Positions 25,884 through 35,035 of a stretch of DNA of 64,000 bases are shown here, piece after piece. The notes beneath the pieces are model-generated. The model was not told the origin of the DNA and searched no databases. It saw only the letters and a list, made by a program, of their open reading frames with translations. How positions within the stretch are numbered: position 1 is the stretch's first letter; every line of letters begins with the position of its first letter. A program made the translations under genes and the position numbers. Origin of the DNA: Methylocystis sp. MJC1 (GTDB lineage: Bacteria; Pseudomonadota; Alphaproteobacteria; Rhizobiales; Beijerinckiaceae); contig NZ_CP107559.1 of the NCBI RefSeq assembly GCF_026427715.1, positions 186,001 to 250,000 on the forward strand, given 5' to 3'.

Positions 25884-28373
25884 TCACTCGCTCGTCTTCT
25901 TGGCCTTCTCTGCTTCGATCAACTGCTTCTCGTCCTCCGGAGTGAGCTTCGGACGATCGATCGTCAGCGTGATTTTGTTGATCTTGCCGTTGAAGGCAAA
26001 TGGCGGTTGGTAATCGCGGTCATCGACTCCCGTGAGCGTATCGGAGCCGATGTCCAAGCTTTCGTCGAACTGGAGGATGATAGGGATCGTCCGTTCCATC
26101 GTCTGACGTGCGACCTCCTTGCCATCGACTTTAAGTATGCCGGTTCCGCTCCGCCCGATGCCGCTGATGCTGCCAAAGGCGAGCGTGCCCATGCCAATAC
26201 CGTCGTATCTGAAGTCGAATTCCAGCTCGTGACGCCCCGGCGCGAGCGCCTGCCCTTCCCACCGCACACGCTTGAGGCCCACCAGGTTCCAAGTGAAGAT
26301 CGGCTTGCCTTTGAGCAAATAAAAGCCGTAGCCTCCGAACCGGCCTCCTTGGGTGATGAGCATGCCATCGCCGCCGTCCTTCGGAAGGTCTATGTCGGCC
26401 TTGAAGGCATAGGAAGCGTTCAGGATCGACGGGGCGTCGCCATTCGGCGTGCCGGTCATCGCCTCCGTCCAGACGAATTCATTGCGCCCCGCGGTGATGC
26501 TCGGCTTGGGAGTAATGGCGCGAGCAACCAAGGAGTTGTCGAGCGGAAAGACCTGGTATTTTCTGGCTTCCTGCGTGAAAAGCGTCTGCAGCTCCTTCAG
26601 CTTCTTCGGGTTCTTTTCAGCGAGATCTTCGGCCTGCGTCCAATCGTTGTGCAGGTCATAAAGCTCCCATGGGAGCGTCAGGAGGTCCGTCGGGGGCGCG
26701 AAATTGTCCCAAGGGTAGCGCGCGACCTTCGTGCTGGCGATCCAGCCGTCGTGGTAGATCGCGCGGTCGCCCATCATCTCAAAATACTGAGTCTTGTGAG
26801 GCGACGGCGCTTCCGCGTTTTTGGCGTCGAAGCTGTACATCAGGCTGACGCCCTCGATTGGCGCCTGCTTGATGCCGTCAACGGACTCGGGCGCACGGAC
26901 ATGCGTCGCTTCGAGAATGGTCGGCGCAATGTCGATCATATGATGGAACTGGTTACGGACGCCGCCCTTGTCTTTGATGACGGCGGGCCAAGAGATCGCC
27001 ATGCCTTGGCGCACGCCGCCGAAATGCGATGCGATTTGCTTCGTCCATGAGAAGGGCGTGTCGAAGGCCCAAGCCCATGGCACGGCCATGTGATTATATG
27101 TCTGATCCGTGCCCCAGATGCTGTAGAAAAACTTGAGCTGCTCCTCGACTGTCGGATTGACGCCATTGAACATGGCGATTTCATTTGGCGTGCCAATCAT
27201 CGTGCCTTCGGCGCTCGTGCCATTGTCACCTTCGATGTAAATGACCAGCGTATTGTCCAGCTTGCCGATGTCCTCGACGGCCTGAATGACGCGGCCGATT
27301 TCATGGTCGGTGTAGGCGACATAGGCGGCGAAAATATCGACCTGCCTCAGAAACAGCTTCTTCTCCTCGTCCGAGAGGGCCTCCCAGCGCTTCAGCAGCT
27401 TGTCCGGCCACTCGGTGAGCTTGGCGTTCTGTGGGATGACGCCGAGTTTCTTCTGGTTTTCGAAGATCTGATCGCGCAGCGCATTCCAGCCGCGGTCGAA
27501 GAGATGCATTTCGCTGATCTTATTTATCCATTCCGGAGTCGGATGGTGCGGCGCATGTGTCCCGCCCGGCACGTAATAGACGAAGAACGGCTGGTCGGGG
27601 GTCAACGCGTTCATGCGATTGATGTAGTCGATGGCGTCGTCCGCCATGGCCGTGGTCAGGTTCCAGCCCCGCTTGCCCATGAAGGGGTATATCTGCGTCG
27701 TGTCGCGGAAGAGATTCGGCTGCCATTGGTTGGTGTCGCCGCCGATGAAACCGTAGAAATATTCGAAGCCCATGCCGGTGGGCCATTGATCGAACGGGCC
27801 AGCTTGGCTGGCTTGGAATTCCGGCGTGTTGTGATCCTTGCCGAACCAGGAGGTGTGGTAGCCGTTGTCCTTCAGGATTCGACCGATGGTCGCCTTATCT
27901 GGGGGGATTACCGAGTCGTAGCCTGGGAAGCCGGTCGCCTGCTCTGAGACGACGCCAAAGCCAGCAGAATGGTGGTTGCGTCCGGTGATGAGTGCTGCGC
28001 GCGTCGGCGAACAGAGCGCGGTAGAATTGAAGTTGGTGTAGCGTAGCCCGTTATTGGCGATGCGATCCAATGACGGCGTCGGGATCACGCCGCCGAAGGT
28101 GCCGGGAACGCCATAGCCCGCGTCATCTGTCATGATCAGGAGAATATTCGGAGCGCCCTTGGGCGGTACGACGCGGGGCGGCCAAAAAGGCTTCGAATCC
28201 TTCGCGGTCTCGCCGATTTTGCCGCCGAATTTGAAAGGCGGCGGCGGCAATTGTTTTCCGTCGAGCGTGACCGTGGCGTCGGGCGCGCCCGGTATTCCAT
28301 GGATTTGCTGAGCCGGGGCGGGCGTCCATCCGATGTTGATAGACATCAATAGAACGAAGGCAAATATCCGCAT
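25884..28373 (-). CDS. Arylsulfatase (type I, formylglycine-dependent), periplasmic
   Basis: An 829-residue type I sulfatase. The catalytic CSPTR motif, whose Cys is converted to formylglycine, is in STALCSPTRAALITG; the metal site includes LLIMTDDAGYG, and FVYYVPGGTHAPHHPTP carries the substrate-side His residues. A signal peptide precedes (MRIFAFVLLMSINIGWTPAPAQQ). I take ATG 28373: GGAGG lies five bases before it, and two bases before the adjacent ATG 28376. The last ~200 residues form a beta-rich extra domain. It releases sulfate from organic sulfate esters, giving sulfur. No formylglycine-generating enzyme is in the window. Confidence 0.93.
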   Translation of the reverse strand: MRIFAFVLLMSINIGWTPAPAQQIHGIPGAPDATVTLDGKQLPPPPFKFGGKIGETAKDSKPFWPPRVVPPKGAPNILLIMTDDAGYGVPGTFGGVIPTPSLDRIANNGLRYTNFNSTALCSPTRAALITGRNHHSAGFGVVSEQATGFPGYDSVIPPDKATIGRILKDNGYHTSWFGKDHNTPEFQASQAGPFDQWPTGMGFEYFYGFIGGDTNQWQPNLFRDTTQIYPFMGKRGWNLTTAMADDAIDYINRMNALTPDQPFFVYYVPGGTHAPHHPTPEWINKISEMHLFDRGWNALRDQIFENQKKLGVIPQNAKLTEWPDKLLKRWEALSDEEKKLFLRQVDIFAAYVAYTDHEIGRVIQAVEDIGKLDNTLVIYIEGDNGTSAEGTMIGTPNEIAMFNGVNPTVEEQLKFFYSIWGTDQTYNHMAVPWAWAFDTPFSWTKQIASHFGGVRQGMAISWPAVIKDKGGVRNQFHHMIDIAPTILEATHVRAPESVDGIKQAPIEGVSLMYSFDAKNAEAPSPHKTQYFEMMGDRAIYHDGWIASTKVARYPWDNFAPPTDLLTLPWELYDLHNDWTQAEDLAEKNPKKLKELQTLFTQEARKYQVFPLDNSLVARAITPKPSITAGRNEFVWTEAMTGTPNGDAPSILNASYAFKADIDLPKDGGDGMLITQGGRFGGYGFYLLKGKPIFTWNLVGLKRVRWEGQALAPGRHELEFDFRYDGIGMGTLAFGSISGIGRSGTGILKVDGKEVARQTMERTIPIILQFDESLDIGSDTLTGVDDRDYQPPFAFNGKINKITLTIDRPKLTPEDEKQLIEAEKAKKTSE

Positions 28374-28985
28374 CATCGCCTCCAAATTCTGCAATGATCG
28401 CATCATTGATCCCCGCGCAGTCCGCGTCAATTGGACCGAATAGGCATTTGAAGGTGAATGGAGTCGCCCTTGGCAAAGTCTGGCAAAGGGAGTGGTGATC
28501 GGCCTGCGCTTCGCCTAAAGCGCGACCGAGTCGAAAACAGCGTAGTTTCCACAACTTCAAATGAACGTGACCTCATGTATTTTGACCGCGAGCCTATGCT
28601 CAAGGCGGGTGCAATGGCGACGAGGGGAAGATCGCCAACAGCTTGCGCAGCGAGAAAATAGAAAAGCAAAAACACGCGCGCACGGAGCGGTGTGTTGGCG
28701 GTCCATACCATGACGGACTGCCAACACACCGTGACGCAGTCGGGCAAAAACCATTTGCCCGGGCAACGCGCCGGGCTTGGTTTGGAGCAAGCCCACCACG
28801 ACAACCGCCCCGTTCGCCCGATACGGCGCCCAGTCCGGCCGGACCTCGAACGAGGGCGCCGCGACGGCCTATCTATTGTGCTCCGATGAGGGTTGATGTG
28901 ATATGGCTACATTTAGGAGTGGTCGATTGCGTGCTGTGCTAAACCAAGAAGGCGTCTTCGATCGCATCCCAGCCGAAAGCCAAGC
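28374..28985. other. Hairpin-rich divergent spacer
   Basis: 612 bases with no recognisable gene, between the sulfatase (leftward) and the 2Fe-2S protein (rightward). GCGCTT...AAGCGC occurs near 28506, and three strong inverted repeats in a row lie at 28688-28794 (separate entry), followed by the palindrome GTCCGGCCGGAC at 28833-28844. This density of structure is much above that of other spacers here. Confidence 0.6.
28688..28794. repeat. Three consecutive inverted repeats (possible structured RNA or palindromic element)
   Basis: Hairpin 1: CGGTGTGTTGGCGGTCC (28688-28704) pairs with 28715-28731, a 17-bp stem with a single G-U and a 10-base loop. Hairpin 2: CGGGCAAA (28741-28748) with TTTGCCCG (28754-28761), loop AACCA. 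Hairpin 3: GGGCTTG (28773-28779) with CAAGCCC (28788-28794). None is followed by a T-run, so simple terminators are unlikely. It could be a small RNA, a REP-like element or a recombination target. Confidence 0.6.
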
Positions 28986-29345
28986 ATGCTCTCTGAAGCT
29001 AGCAAAAAAGCCGCTAAGTTAGGTCTCGACGCAACGCGCCGTCACATTTTCCTCTGCGTGAGATGCAGCCAGCAGGCCTGTTGCAGCGACGAACTGGCCG
29101 CCCGGTCCTGGGACCATCTGAAGAAAAGGCTGAAGGAGCTCGGCCTGAGCGAGGCTGGCGGCATCCAGCGCACTAAGGCGGATTGCCTGCGGATCTGTAC
29201 CAGCGGGCCCGTTGCGGTCGTCTATCCAGAGGGCGTCTGGTACGGCCGATGCACACCACAGAACCTCGACAAGATTATCTCGCAACACCTTGTCGGTGGC
29301 ATGATCGTGGACGAACTGCGCATCGCGGGGCCAATGGCCGCGTAA
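28986..29345 (+). CDS. (2Fe-2S) ferredoxin, thioredoxin-fold type
   Basis: A 119-residue protein of the Shethna/thioredoxin-like 2Fe-2S family. Cluster ligands are probably in [13 protein letters not shown] and [29 protein letters not shown], giving the C-x(8-9)-C ... C-x3-C layout of the family. The C-terminus, [22 protein letters not shown], is typical of cyanobacterial and alphaproteobacterial members. It would carry electrons in the cytoplasm; the partner is unknown. A degraded copy of its last ~30 codons lies at 41981-42079. Confidence 0.85.
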   Translation: MLSEASKKAAKLGLDATRRHIFLCVRCSQQACCSDELAARSWDHLKKRLKELGLSEAGGIQRTKADCLRICTSGPVAVVYPEGVWYGRCTPQNLDKIISQHLVGGMIVDELRIAGPMAA

Positions 29346-29398
29346 CGCGGTGGCGAGGCCGAGGGCGCAAGCGGTTACTGATAAGGTGGCGGCGCCCC

Positions 29399-30604
29399 CT
29401 AACCAGCTGAAAGGGCGCTGCCGATGAGCCGCGCCGCGTCTTCCATTTCTTCAGGCTTGGTCAGAATATCGGGACAGAAACGCAATATGTCGCCGCGCGC
29501 GTCGCAAACGACGCCGGCCTCCTTGAGCCTGCGCGCGCAGTCACCGGCTTGTGGCGCGCGGATTGCGACGAAGGCGCCGCGCGGCGCGCCGGGATGTAGA
29601 GTCTCGACGCCGTTTGCGGCAAGCAGGTCCTGGAGCCGCGCGCATTGCGCGAGCGAATGGGCGCGCAGCCGCTCAACGCCCATCGCGAGTGTGAATTCGA
29701 GACCGGCGCGCGCCTGATAGAAGGGCGCGATGGCCGGCGTCGACTCGAGCCAGCCGTCGCCACCGGCCGCAACGCGCGCTTCCTCCGCCCGGGTGAAGTT
29801 GAAAGGCTGGGGGCGCGCGAACCAGCCCGTGTCCAAGGTGCGCATCGTCGCGAGCCGCCGGGGATTGCCATAGAGCCAAGCCGCGCCCGGCCCGCCACGC
29901 AGATATTTGTAGGAACCGCCAATCGCAAAATCAACATCGAGGCTTTGGACGTCGACCGGCAGAGCGCCGGCGGCATGGTAGAGATCGATGAGAACGCAAG
30001 CCCCCTGCTCTCGCGCCGCATGCACGATCGCCGCCGCATCCTGCAACCACTGCCCGGTGTCGTAAAAAACGAGAGAAAAAACGACGAGATCGGGCCTTTG
30101 CCCCAGCCCATCGATGAAATCCTCTTCCCGGTACAGCCCGTCCGAGCGCGGCGCGATCCATTGTAGCTCCACGCGCCCGCGACCAGCGAAGCTTTTCAAC
30201 AGATAATCCATCGAATCGAATTCGCTGCGCGTCGTCAGCACGCGGATCGGCCTGTCGAAACAGTTCAGCACCGCCCTCAGCCCCTGGCCGGCGCTACTTT
30301 TCGGGACGATGCATCCCGGCTCCGGCGCGTTGATCAAGGCGCCCACATCGGTCCGAAAGGCGCCCACCGCTGCGAGCCATTCATCCCAGGCGCCGCCGAG
30401 ATCGTCGTACCAGGCGGCCGCAAAGCGCATGAGGTCTGCCTGCATGCTGTCGGGCGGACGCCCGAGAGAATGGTTTGCAAGATAAATTTTGCCCGGATTC
30501 GTGCCGAGCACATTGGAAAATAGCGGATCGACGCAGCAGCGCAGCGACGCGTCCTGCAGAGGTCCCGGCCCTAGAGCAGCCACGGCAGTCGTGATGTCAT
30601 CCAT
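29399..30604 (-). CDS. kynU: Kynureninase
   Basis: A 401-residue PLP enzyme that cleaves kynurenine to anthranilate and alanine. Features: IYLANHSLGRPPDSMQ at the start, WDEWLAAVGAFRTDVGALI, cofactor region VLIDLYHAAGALP, and the Schiff-base Lys in GGSYKYLRGGPGAAW. ATG 30604 gives MDDITTAVAAL; the open frame upstream reads inside the kynA gene. The kynA stop TGA shares a base with this start (TGATG), so the two are translationally coupled. The kynurenine formamidase needed between the two steps is not seen in the window. Confidence 0.93.
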   Translation of the reverse strand: MDDITTAVAALGPGPLQDASLRCCVDPLFSNVLGTNPGKIYLANHSLGRPPDSMQADLMRFAAAWYDDLGGAWDEWLAAVGAFRTDVGALINAPEPGCIVPKSSAGQGLRAVLNCFDRPIRVLTTRSEFDSMDYLLKSFAGRGRVELQWIAPRSDGLYREEDFIDGLGQRPDLVVFSLVFYDTGQWLQDAAAIVHAAREQGACVLIDLYHAAGALPVDVQSLDVDFAIGGSYKYLRGGPGAAWLYGNPRRLATMRTLDTGWFARPQPFNFTRAEEARVAAGGDGWLESTPAIAPFYQARAGLEFTLAMGVERLRAHSLAQCARLQDLLAANGVETLHPGAPRGAFVAIRAPQAGDCARRLKEAGVVCDARGDILRFCPDILTKPEEMEDAARLIGSALSAG

Positions 30605-31461
30605 CACATCGATCCGATCCGTGTGCGAACGTCGAGCAATTCGGGGAAGAAGACATAGTCGACGATCCGCCGCAGGAAGGCCACGCCCGACGAGCCTCCG
30701 GTTCCTTTCTTGAAGCCGATGATACGTTCCACAGTCTTGACGTGCCGGAAGCGCCAGAGCTGGAACAGCTCGTCTATGTCGATGAGCTTTTCGCACAAGG
30801 CGTAGACCGGCCAATGGGCGGAAGGCTCCGCATAGATGCGCTCGAACACCGGCACGAGGGCGGGATTCCGCACATAGGGCGCGCTCCAGTCCCGGCTAAG
30901 GCAGGACTGGGGCACCGCGTGGCCATGCCGCGCCAGATAGCGCTGGAATTCGTCGTAGAGGCTCGGACTTTCGAGCTCGCGGCGTAGCTCCTCGCCAATT
31001 TTTGCATCATGCGCGAAAAGCTGGAGAACGTCCTTCTGCTTGTTGCCAAGGATGAATTCGACCGCGCGATACTGGTAGGATTGCAGGCCCGACGCCGGCC
31101 CGAGCATAGGTCGGAATTTGGCGTAATCGCTTGGCGTCAGCGTCTCGAGCACCGACCATTGGTCGAAAAGCTGCCGCTCTATGCATTTCACGCGAGAGAG
31201 AATTTTCTCGCAGGTGTCGAGCGTGTCGCGCATAATGGCGCTGCGGGCGGCGCGCAATTCATGCAGGATCAGCTTGAACCATAACTCGGCCACCTGATGC
31301 TGGATGATGAACAGCATCTCGTCGTGCTCGGTGCTGAGCGGGCGCTGCGCGCTCAATAAGGCGTCGAGCTTCAGATAATCCGCGTAGGTCATGCGCCCCG
31401 CAAGATTACGGTCGATTTGGTCTTCAAGCGGGCGGATCGGCTGCGGCTCAGTCATTGTCAT
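30604..31461 (-). CDS. kynA: Tryptophan 2,3-dioxygenase
   Basis: A 285-residue haem dioxygenase that opens the indole ring of L-tryptophan to give N-formylkynurenine. Family segments include MTYADYLKLDALLSAQRPLS, HDEMLFIIQHQVAELWFKLILHEL with a conserved His near residue 70, SGLQSYQYRAVEFILGNKQ, and the C-terminal WRFRHVKTVERIIGFKKGTGGSSGVAFLRR with the proximal haem His. Length is normal for the bacterial enzyme. It starts the tryptophan degradation operon kynA-kynU. Confidence 0.95.
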   Translation of the reverse strand: MTMTEPQPIRPLEDQIDRNLAGRMTYADYLKLDALLSAQRPLSTEHDEMLFIIQHQVAELWFKLILHELRAARSAIMRDTLDTCEKILSRVKCIERQLFDQWSVLETLTPSDYAKFRPMLGPASGLQSYQYRAVEFILGNKQKDVLQLFAHDAKIGEELRRELESPSLYDEFQRYLARHGHAVPQSCLSRDWSAPYVRNPALVPVFERIYAEPSAHWPVYALCEKLIDIDELFQLWRFRHVKTVERIIGFKKGTGGSSGVAFLRRIVDYVFFPELLDVRTRIGSM

Positions 31462-31585
31462 GCGGCTCAGCAGCGAAGGGGCTCGCTGCGTGGATCAAAG
31501 AGGGCGCAAAAAATACACGCGCGCCCTGACCAGTTCTCTGGTGACGTCGAGCTTGTCGTCCCCTTACATAATCCTGATTCAGCCC

Positions 31586-31619
31586 CTCGGCGCTACGGAT
31601 ATAACCGTAGCTGGCCGAG
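31586..31619. promoter_or_regulatory. Hairpin in the kynA / FkbM divergent spacer
   Basis: GCTACGG (31592-31598) pairs with CCGTAGC (31605-31611) around ATATAA, and CTCGGC (31586-31591) pairs with GCCGAG (31614-31619), giving 13 pairs with a 2-base bulge. It lies between divergent genes, about 85 bases before the FkbM start. It could be an operator for kynA or a leader structure for the methyltransferase gene. Confidence 0.4.
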
Positions 31620-31703
31620 CGTTAATATAGGTCGTGCGGAAACCGTCGCTGCCGCCTCAATGTTATCGTGGTGTCGAAGGTTCTTTTGTGACGGAGGGGG
31701 GCC

Positions 31704-32522
31704 TTGTTGGAAACCAGACTTCCGAATGACCGTGCCGTATTCTGCCCAAATCCATTGGAGGTTCCAATCATATTTGAGCAGATCACCTCCTATTCTCGTC
31801 ACGGTTTCGACGTCAAGGAAGGCGATACGATATTCGATGTAGGCGCAAACATCGGGCTGTTCTCGCTGACCGCATGTGATTGGGGTCGCCGGTCCGTGAA
31901 GATATTCGCCTTCGAGCCAATCCCCGCGACTTTCCGCGCTTTGAAGGCGAACGCCGAACGCCATCAGTTGCGGGAATTCGTGCCTTTGCAATACGCGGTT
32001 TCGCGGCAACGTGGCGAGGAGACGTTCACCTACTATCCGTTGGCCATGGCGATGTCGACCGCTCATCCCTATGATGTTGACTCCGACAACGTGCTGAAGC
32101 GCGGCTTCCGCAATATCCTGCCACAATTACCACGATTCCTGCGATGGATTGAGCGCCTGCCGCCAAGACCCCAAGCTGTCACGCTAAGGCTGCTCCTGAA
32201 AATCATTTTGCATGGGCGGCGCGTCGCCTGCCGGACCATCTCGCTCTCCGACGCGATACGGGAGCACGGCATAGATCAGGTTGACCTTATCAAGATCGAT
32301 GTTGAAAAGGCGGAATTTGAAGTCTTGCAGGGCATTGATCCACCAGACTGGAAAAAGGTGCAAAAGATCGTGATCGAAGTTCACGACATAGAAGGGCGAT
32401 TGAACGCGGTGGTGGATGTGCTGCGCTCGCACGGCCTGCAAGACGTGGTCTGCCAGCAGGAGCCAGAAATGAAGGAATTTGGGGTTTTTACAGTCTTTGC
32501 GAGACGCCGCACGGGATCGTAA
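31704..32522 (+). CDS. FkbM-family SAM-dependent methyltransferase
   Basis: A 272-residue O-methyltransferase. The SAM-binding motif is DTIFDVGANIGLFSLTA, followed by IFAFEPIPATFRALKANAERH; the family-specific block is TISLSDAIREHGIDQVDLIKIDVEKAEFEVLQGI. It begins at TTG 31704 with GGAGGGGGG just upstream; a second TTG follows at once. FkbM proteins methylate sugars, glycans or secondary metabolites. It stands alone between kynA and a ComA-like gene, so the substrate cannot be inferred. Confidence 0.85.
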   Translation: MLETRLPNDRAVFCPNPLEVPIIFEQITSYSRHGFDVKEGDTIFDVGANIGLFSLTACDWGRRSVKIFAFEPIPATFRALKANAERHQLREFVPLQYAVSRQRGEETFTYYPLAMAMSTAHPYDVDSDNVLKRGFRNILPQLPRFLRWIERLPPRPQAVTLRLLLKIILHGRRVACRTISLSDAIREHGIDQVDLIKIDVEKAEFEVLQGIDPPDWKKVQKIVIEVHDIEGRLNAVVDVLRSHGLQDVVCQQEPEMKEFGVFTVFARRRTGS

Positions 32523-32615
32523 CTCGACACGGCGGAGAAAGTCGCGACGCTTCGTCGGTCCTGATCAGAGCGCCCCTCATAACTGGCGCTCCAGAAGCGC
32601 TCGGCTCAAATTCGG

Positions 32616-33437
32616 CTACTCCCCCAAGTTCTGGATTCGCCCCCACGTGCTTTTCGTGCCCCAAATGCCGGACCGGAGCGCCTCCAGCTGCACGATCTGG
32701 CTGTGGTCGACAAAGAGATTGACTTCATTGCCGTAGTTCTTCACGTACCACTCGAATACGGGCGGGTCCGCAGCTTCGAACATCACCTTATCGATCCCGA
32801 TTTTGTCGATGATCTGGGCAGCGACGCCAGTGCGCCACTTGGTGACGCTCTCGGTGATGCCTTCACTTTCGATCATGATGATGTCGGCGCCAGCGCCTAT
32901 CAGGGCCTTTGCTTGCGCGATCAGCCAGCCGACATCTTTCGAGCCTTCCGCCTCGAGCTCGCCGGCAGATGTTGCGCCGCCGGCTCCAAATTGAATCCCG
33001 AGCTCCGGTTTCGCCTTCAGTCCGGCTTTTTTGACCATCTCGACGAGCCGTAGCATGCTGTCCGTGGGGAGGCTGATGAACCCTGCCGAGATTTCGACCA
33101 TGTCAAATTCGAGGGTCTTTGCCTCTTCCAGGTAATGAGTGACCGCCTCTCGCCCAAAGCGCAGGACATTCTCGATCCATCCACCCGTCGAAACGTAGAC
33201 ATCATGATCGTGAGCAATCCCGTTGATCGCCTTCACGGCCTCCGGCGGCATGAGAGCGAAAGAGCCTCCGGCGTATTTGAAACCATCCACCCAGGCGCCC
33301 ATGGTCTCCAGCACATCGGAGAGATGACGAGGGCCGTAAGCGCCGTAGTAAGGCCCGCGAATCTCGGTCAGGCCGGTCTTGCGGGGCTTGAGAGAGCGCG
33401 CGGCCCGAGGAATAAACGAAAAAGTCGTCTCGCTCAT
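32616..33437 (-). CDS. comA: Phosphosulfolactate synthase-like protein (ComA family)
   Basis: A 273-residue (beta/alpha)8 protein of the ComA family, which adds sulfite to phosphoenolpyruvate to form (2R)-phospho-3-sulfolactate in coenzyme M synthesis. Matching blocks: KTGLTEIRGPYYGA, VDGFKYAGGSFALM, VYVSTGGWIENVL, FDMVEISAGFISL, AKPELGIQFGAGG, DIIMIESEGITE and VNLFVDHSQIVQLE. ATG 33437 (MSETTFSFI) follows GGTGAGGA; the ATG at 33464 would overlap the upstream gene. It is 23 bases after an MmgE/PrpD gene on the same strand. True ComA activity is not certain, because the family also has members outside coenzyme M pathways. Confidence 0.8.
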   Translation of the reverse strand: MSETTFSFIPRAARSLKPRKTGLTEIRGPYYGAYGPRHLSDVLETMGAWVDGFKYAGGSFALMPPEAVKAINGIAHDHDVYVSTGGWIENVLRFGREAVTHYLEEAKTLEFDMVEISAGFISLPTDSMLRLVEMVKKAGLKAKPELGIQFGAGGATSAGELEAEGSKDVGWLIAQAKALIGAGADIIMIESEGITESVTKWRTGVAAQIIDKIGIDKVMFEAADPPVFEWYVKNYGNEVNLFVDHSQIVQLEALRSGIWGTKSTWGRIQNLGE

Positions 33438-33460
33438 CGCGTCCTCACCCACGTTGAAGA

Positions 33461-34855
33461 TCATGCTGCCCGTCGGAACAAAAGCGTCGTCAGATCGGTA
33501 AGGGGGCGTTCATCCAGGTTTTCGACGACTCTGGCGACAGCGCTTCCCCACTGTTGTGATGCAAAGGGGTTTATCACCGAGTTGAACTTCGTCCGCGTCG
33601 CGGCCCAGTCGAAAGGCGCGGTATGGAAGCCGGGATAATCCTCGCGAAAAGCCTGCAAGATGACGCCATTGGCGAGCTCGACCTCTAGGCGCGCCGGAAG
33701 TCTCCTAGGAAACATTGCCGAGAGAAGCGGGTCGGGCGCGATCGTCACCTTGCACAGCAGGTCCTGGACATCTCGCGAGACGATCCGTTCTTGCGTGAAT
33801 TGCTCCGGCTGTACCTTGCCATCGATCAAGGCGACCGCGAGCATATAAGGAAGACTATGATCCGCTTGCTCCTTCGAGCGAACGTTATGCTTTTCACCCT
33901 CTTCTCCGCCGCCGATGATCTGATAGGCGACCGCAAACGTCTCTAACCTTATCGCCGACACGGCCTCCACGTTGAAAGCCGGCGACGCCCGAATCTCGAG
34001 GGCGGCTTCGATCGCGGTTTGCGCGTGAATCTCAGCATTATGCTTCTTCAAAATGGTTCGCCTGACGCTTTCCAGATCTTCCTTGAGCCAGTCGATCTCG
34101 AACGGCCCGCTGATCGTCTCCTTAAAGCCCTTATTGCCCTCGAACACCGCTTCCGGCCCGGTGATGCCATAGGCGGCGAGAAGCGCCTCATGCGTCGCGG
34201 CCATGGCCATATTCGCATAGGCTAGTCCTTTCCAATGCGACAAGGCCCCGGTTCGCGTGACGCGAAGCGCATTATTGGCCGTTCCGCTGATCGCGATGGC
34301 GTTGGCGATCTGCTCGCGCCTCAAGCCCAACGCCTTGGCGGAGCCCGCCGCCGCCGCATAGGCGCCTTGGGTCGTATGATCGAACCCCCTATGGCGGACA
34401 GGCGCAACATCGCAAAGACGCGTTTGAACTTGATAGGCCACTGCAAGAGCGGCCAGGAACTCGGCGCCGCTTGCTTGCCGCATTTCGGCGACCGCAAGCA
34501 CAGGCGCGAAATTATCCGAAGGGTGGCAGGTTTCCCCTTCCGCGATGTAGCTGTCCATGAAATCCAGATAGCGGCTGAGCCCCCCATTATAGAAGGCGGC
34601 GCGGTCGGGGGCTGTCTGGCCGCCTCCGATCAACGTCGAAAGCGGCTGGCCGCCAAGTTTATTGGTCAACTCCCGGATCGCTCGCATGGGCGCGGCGTCG
34701 ATAGCTCCGACCGCGACCCCAATGGTATCGAGAACACGGATCTTTAGCTGCTCGAGCGCCTGCGCGCTCATATCCTCTAGTCGGGCGCGCTCCACGAAGG
34801 CCGCAAGCTCGCGGGCTTCGGTCACGACCAGCCTCCCTTTATTGTCCGCCTGCAC
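33461..34855 (-). CDS. MmgE/PrpD-family dehydratase or decarboxylase
   Basis: A 464-residue member of the MmgE/PrpD family, which includes 2-methylcitrate dehydratase and cis-aconitate decarboxylase. Seen: MSAQALEQLKIRVLDTIGVAVGAID, the FYNGGLSRYLDFMDSYIAEGETCHPSDNFAPVLAVAE core, and the late KHNVRSKEQADHSLPYMLAVALIDG. Length is normal. It is upstream of the ComA-like gene and probably in one transcript. Family members eliminate water from, or decarboxylate, tricarboxylic substrates, so a role on a sulfonate intermediate made by ComA is possible but only inferred. Confidence 0.87.
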   Translation of the reverse strand: MQADNKGRLVVTEARELAAFVERARLEDMSAQALEQLKIRVLDTIGVAVGAIDAAPMRAIRELTNKLGGQPLSTLIGGGQTAPDRAAFYNGGLSRYLDFMDSYIAEGETCHPSDNFAPVLAVAEMRQASGAEFLAALAVAYQVQTRLCDVAPVRHRGFDHTTQGAYAAAAGSAKALGLRREQIANAIAISGTANNALRVTRTGALSHWKGLAYANMAMAATHEALLAAYGITGPEAVFEGNKGFKETISGPFEIDWLKEDLESVRRTILKKHNAEIHAQTAIEAALEIRASPAFNVEAVSAIRLETFAVAYQIIGGGEEGEKHNVRSKEQADHSLPYMLAVALIDGKVQPEQFTQERIVSRDVQDLLCKVTIAPDPLLSAMFPRRLPARLEVELANGVILQAFREDYPGFHTAPFDWAATRTKFNSVINPFASQQWGSAVARVVENLDERPLTDLTTLLFRRAA

Positions 34856-35035
34856 GATCCCTTACCCTCGGTGGCGCTCTTGATCTCGCGAGCAACGGCG
34901 ACGCCCGAAATCTAGGACGGGCGCTGAAGAGTTCCATATTAGGCAGGGGTCGCCGCACGGGCGTGGCTGCACAATGTCCGAAGCGACGCAGCCCACGAAA
35001 GGCGCGCCAGCGCTATCGAGAGCGGAGGACGAACA

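Noticed and set aside
26007..27947. Two long plus-strand frames (347 and 285 codons)
   Set aside because: Both are antisense to the sulfatase, whose catalytic motifs are unmistakable; the plus-strand products show no family features.
28688..28731. Hairpin considered as an integron attC site
   Set aside because: The ends do not match the RYYYAAC/GTTRRRY core pairs of attC and no integrase is near.
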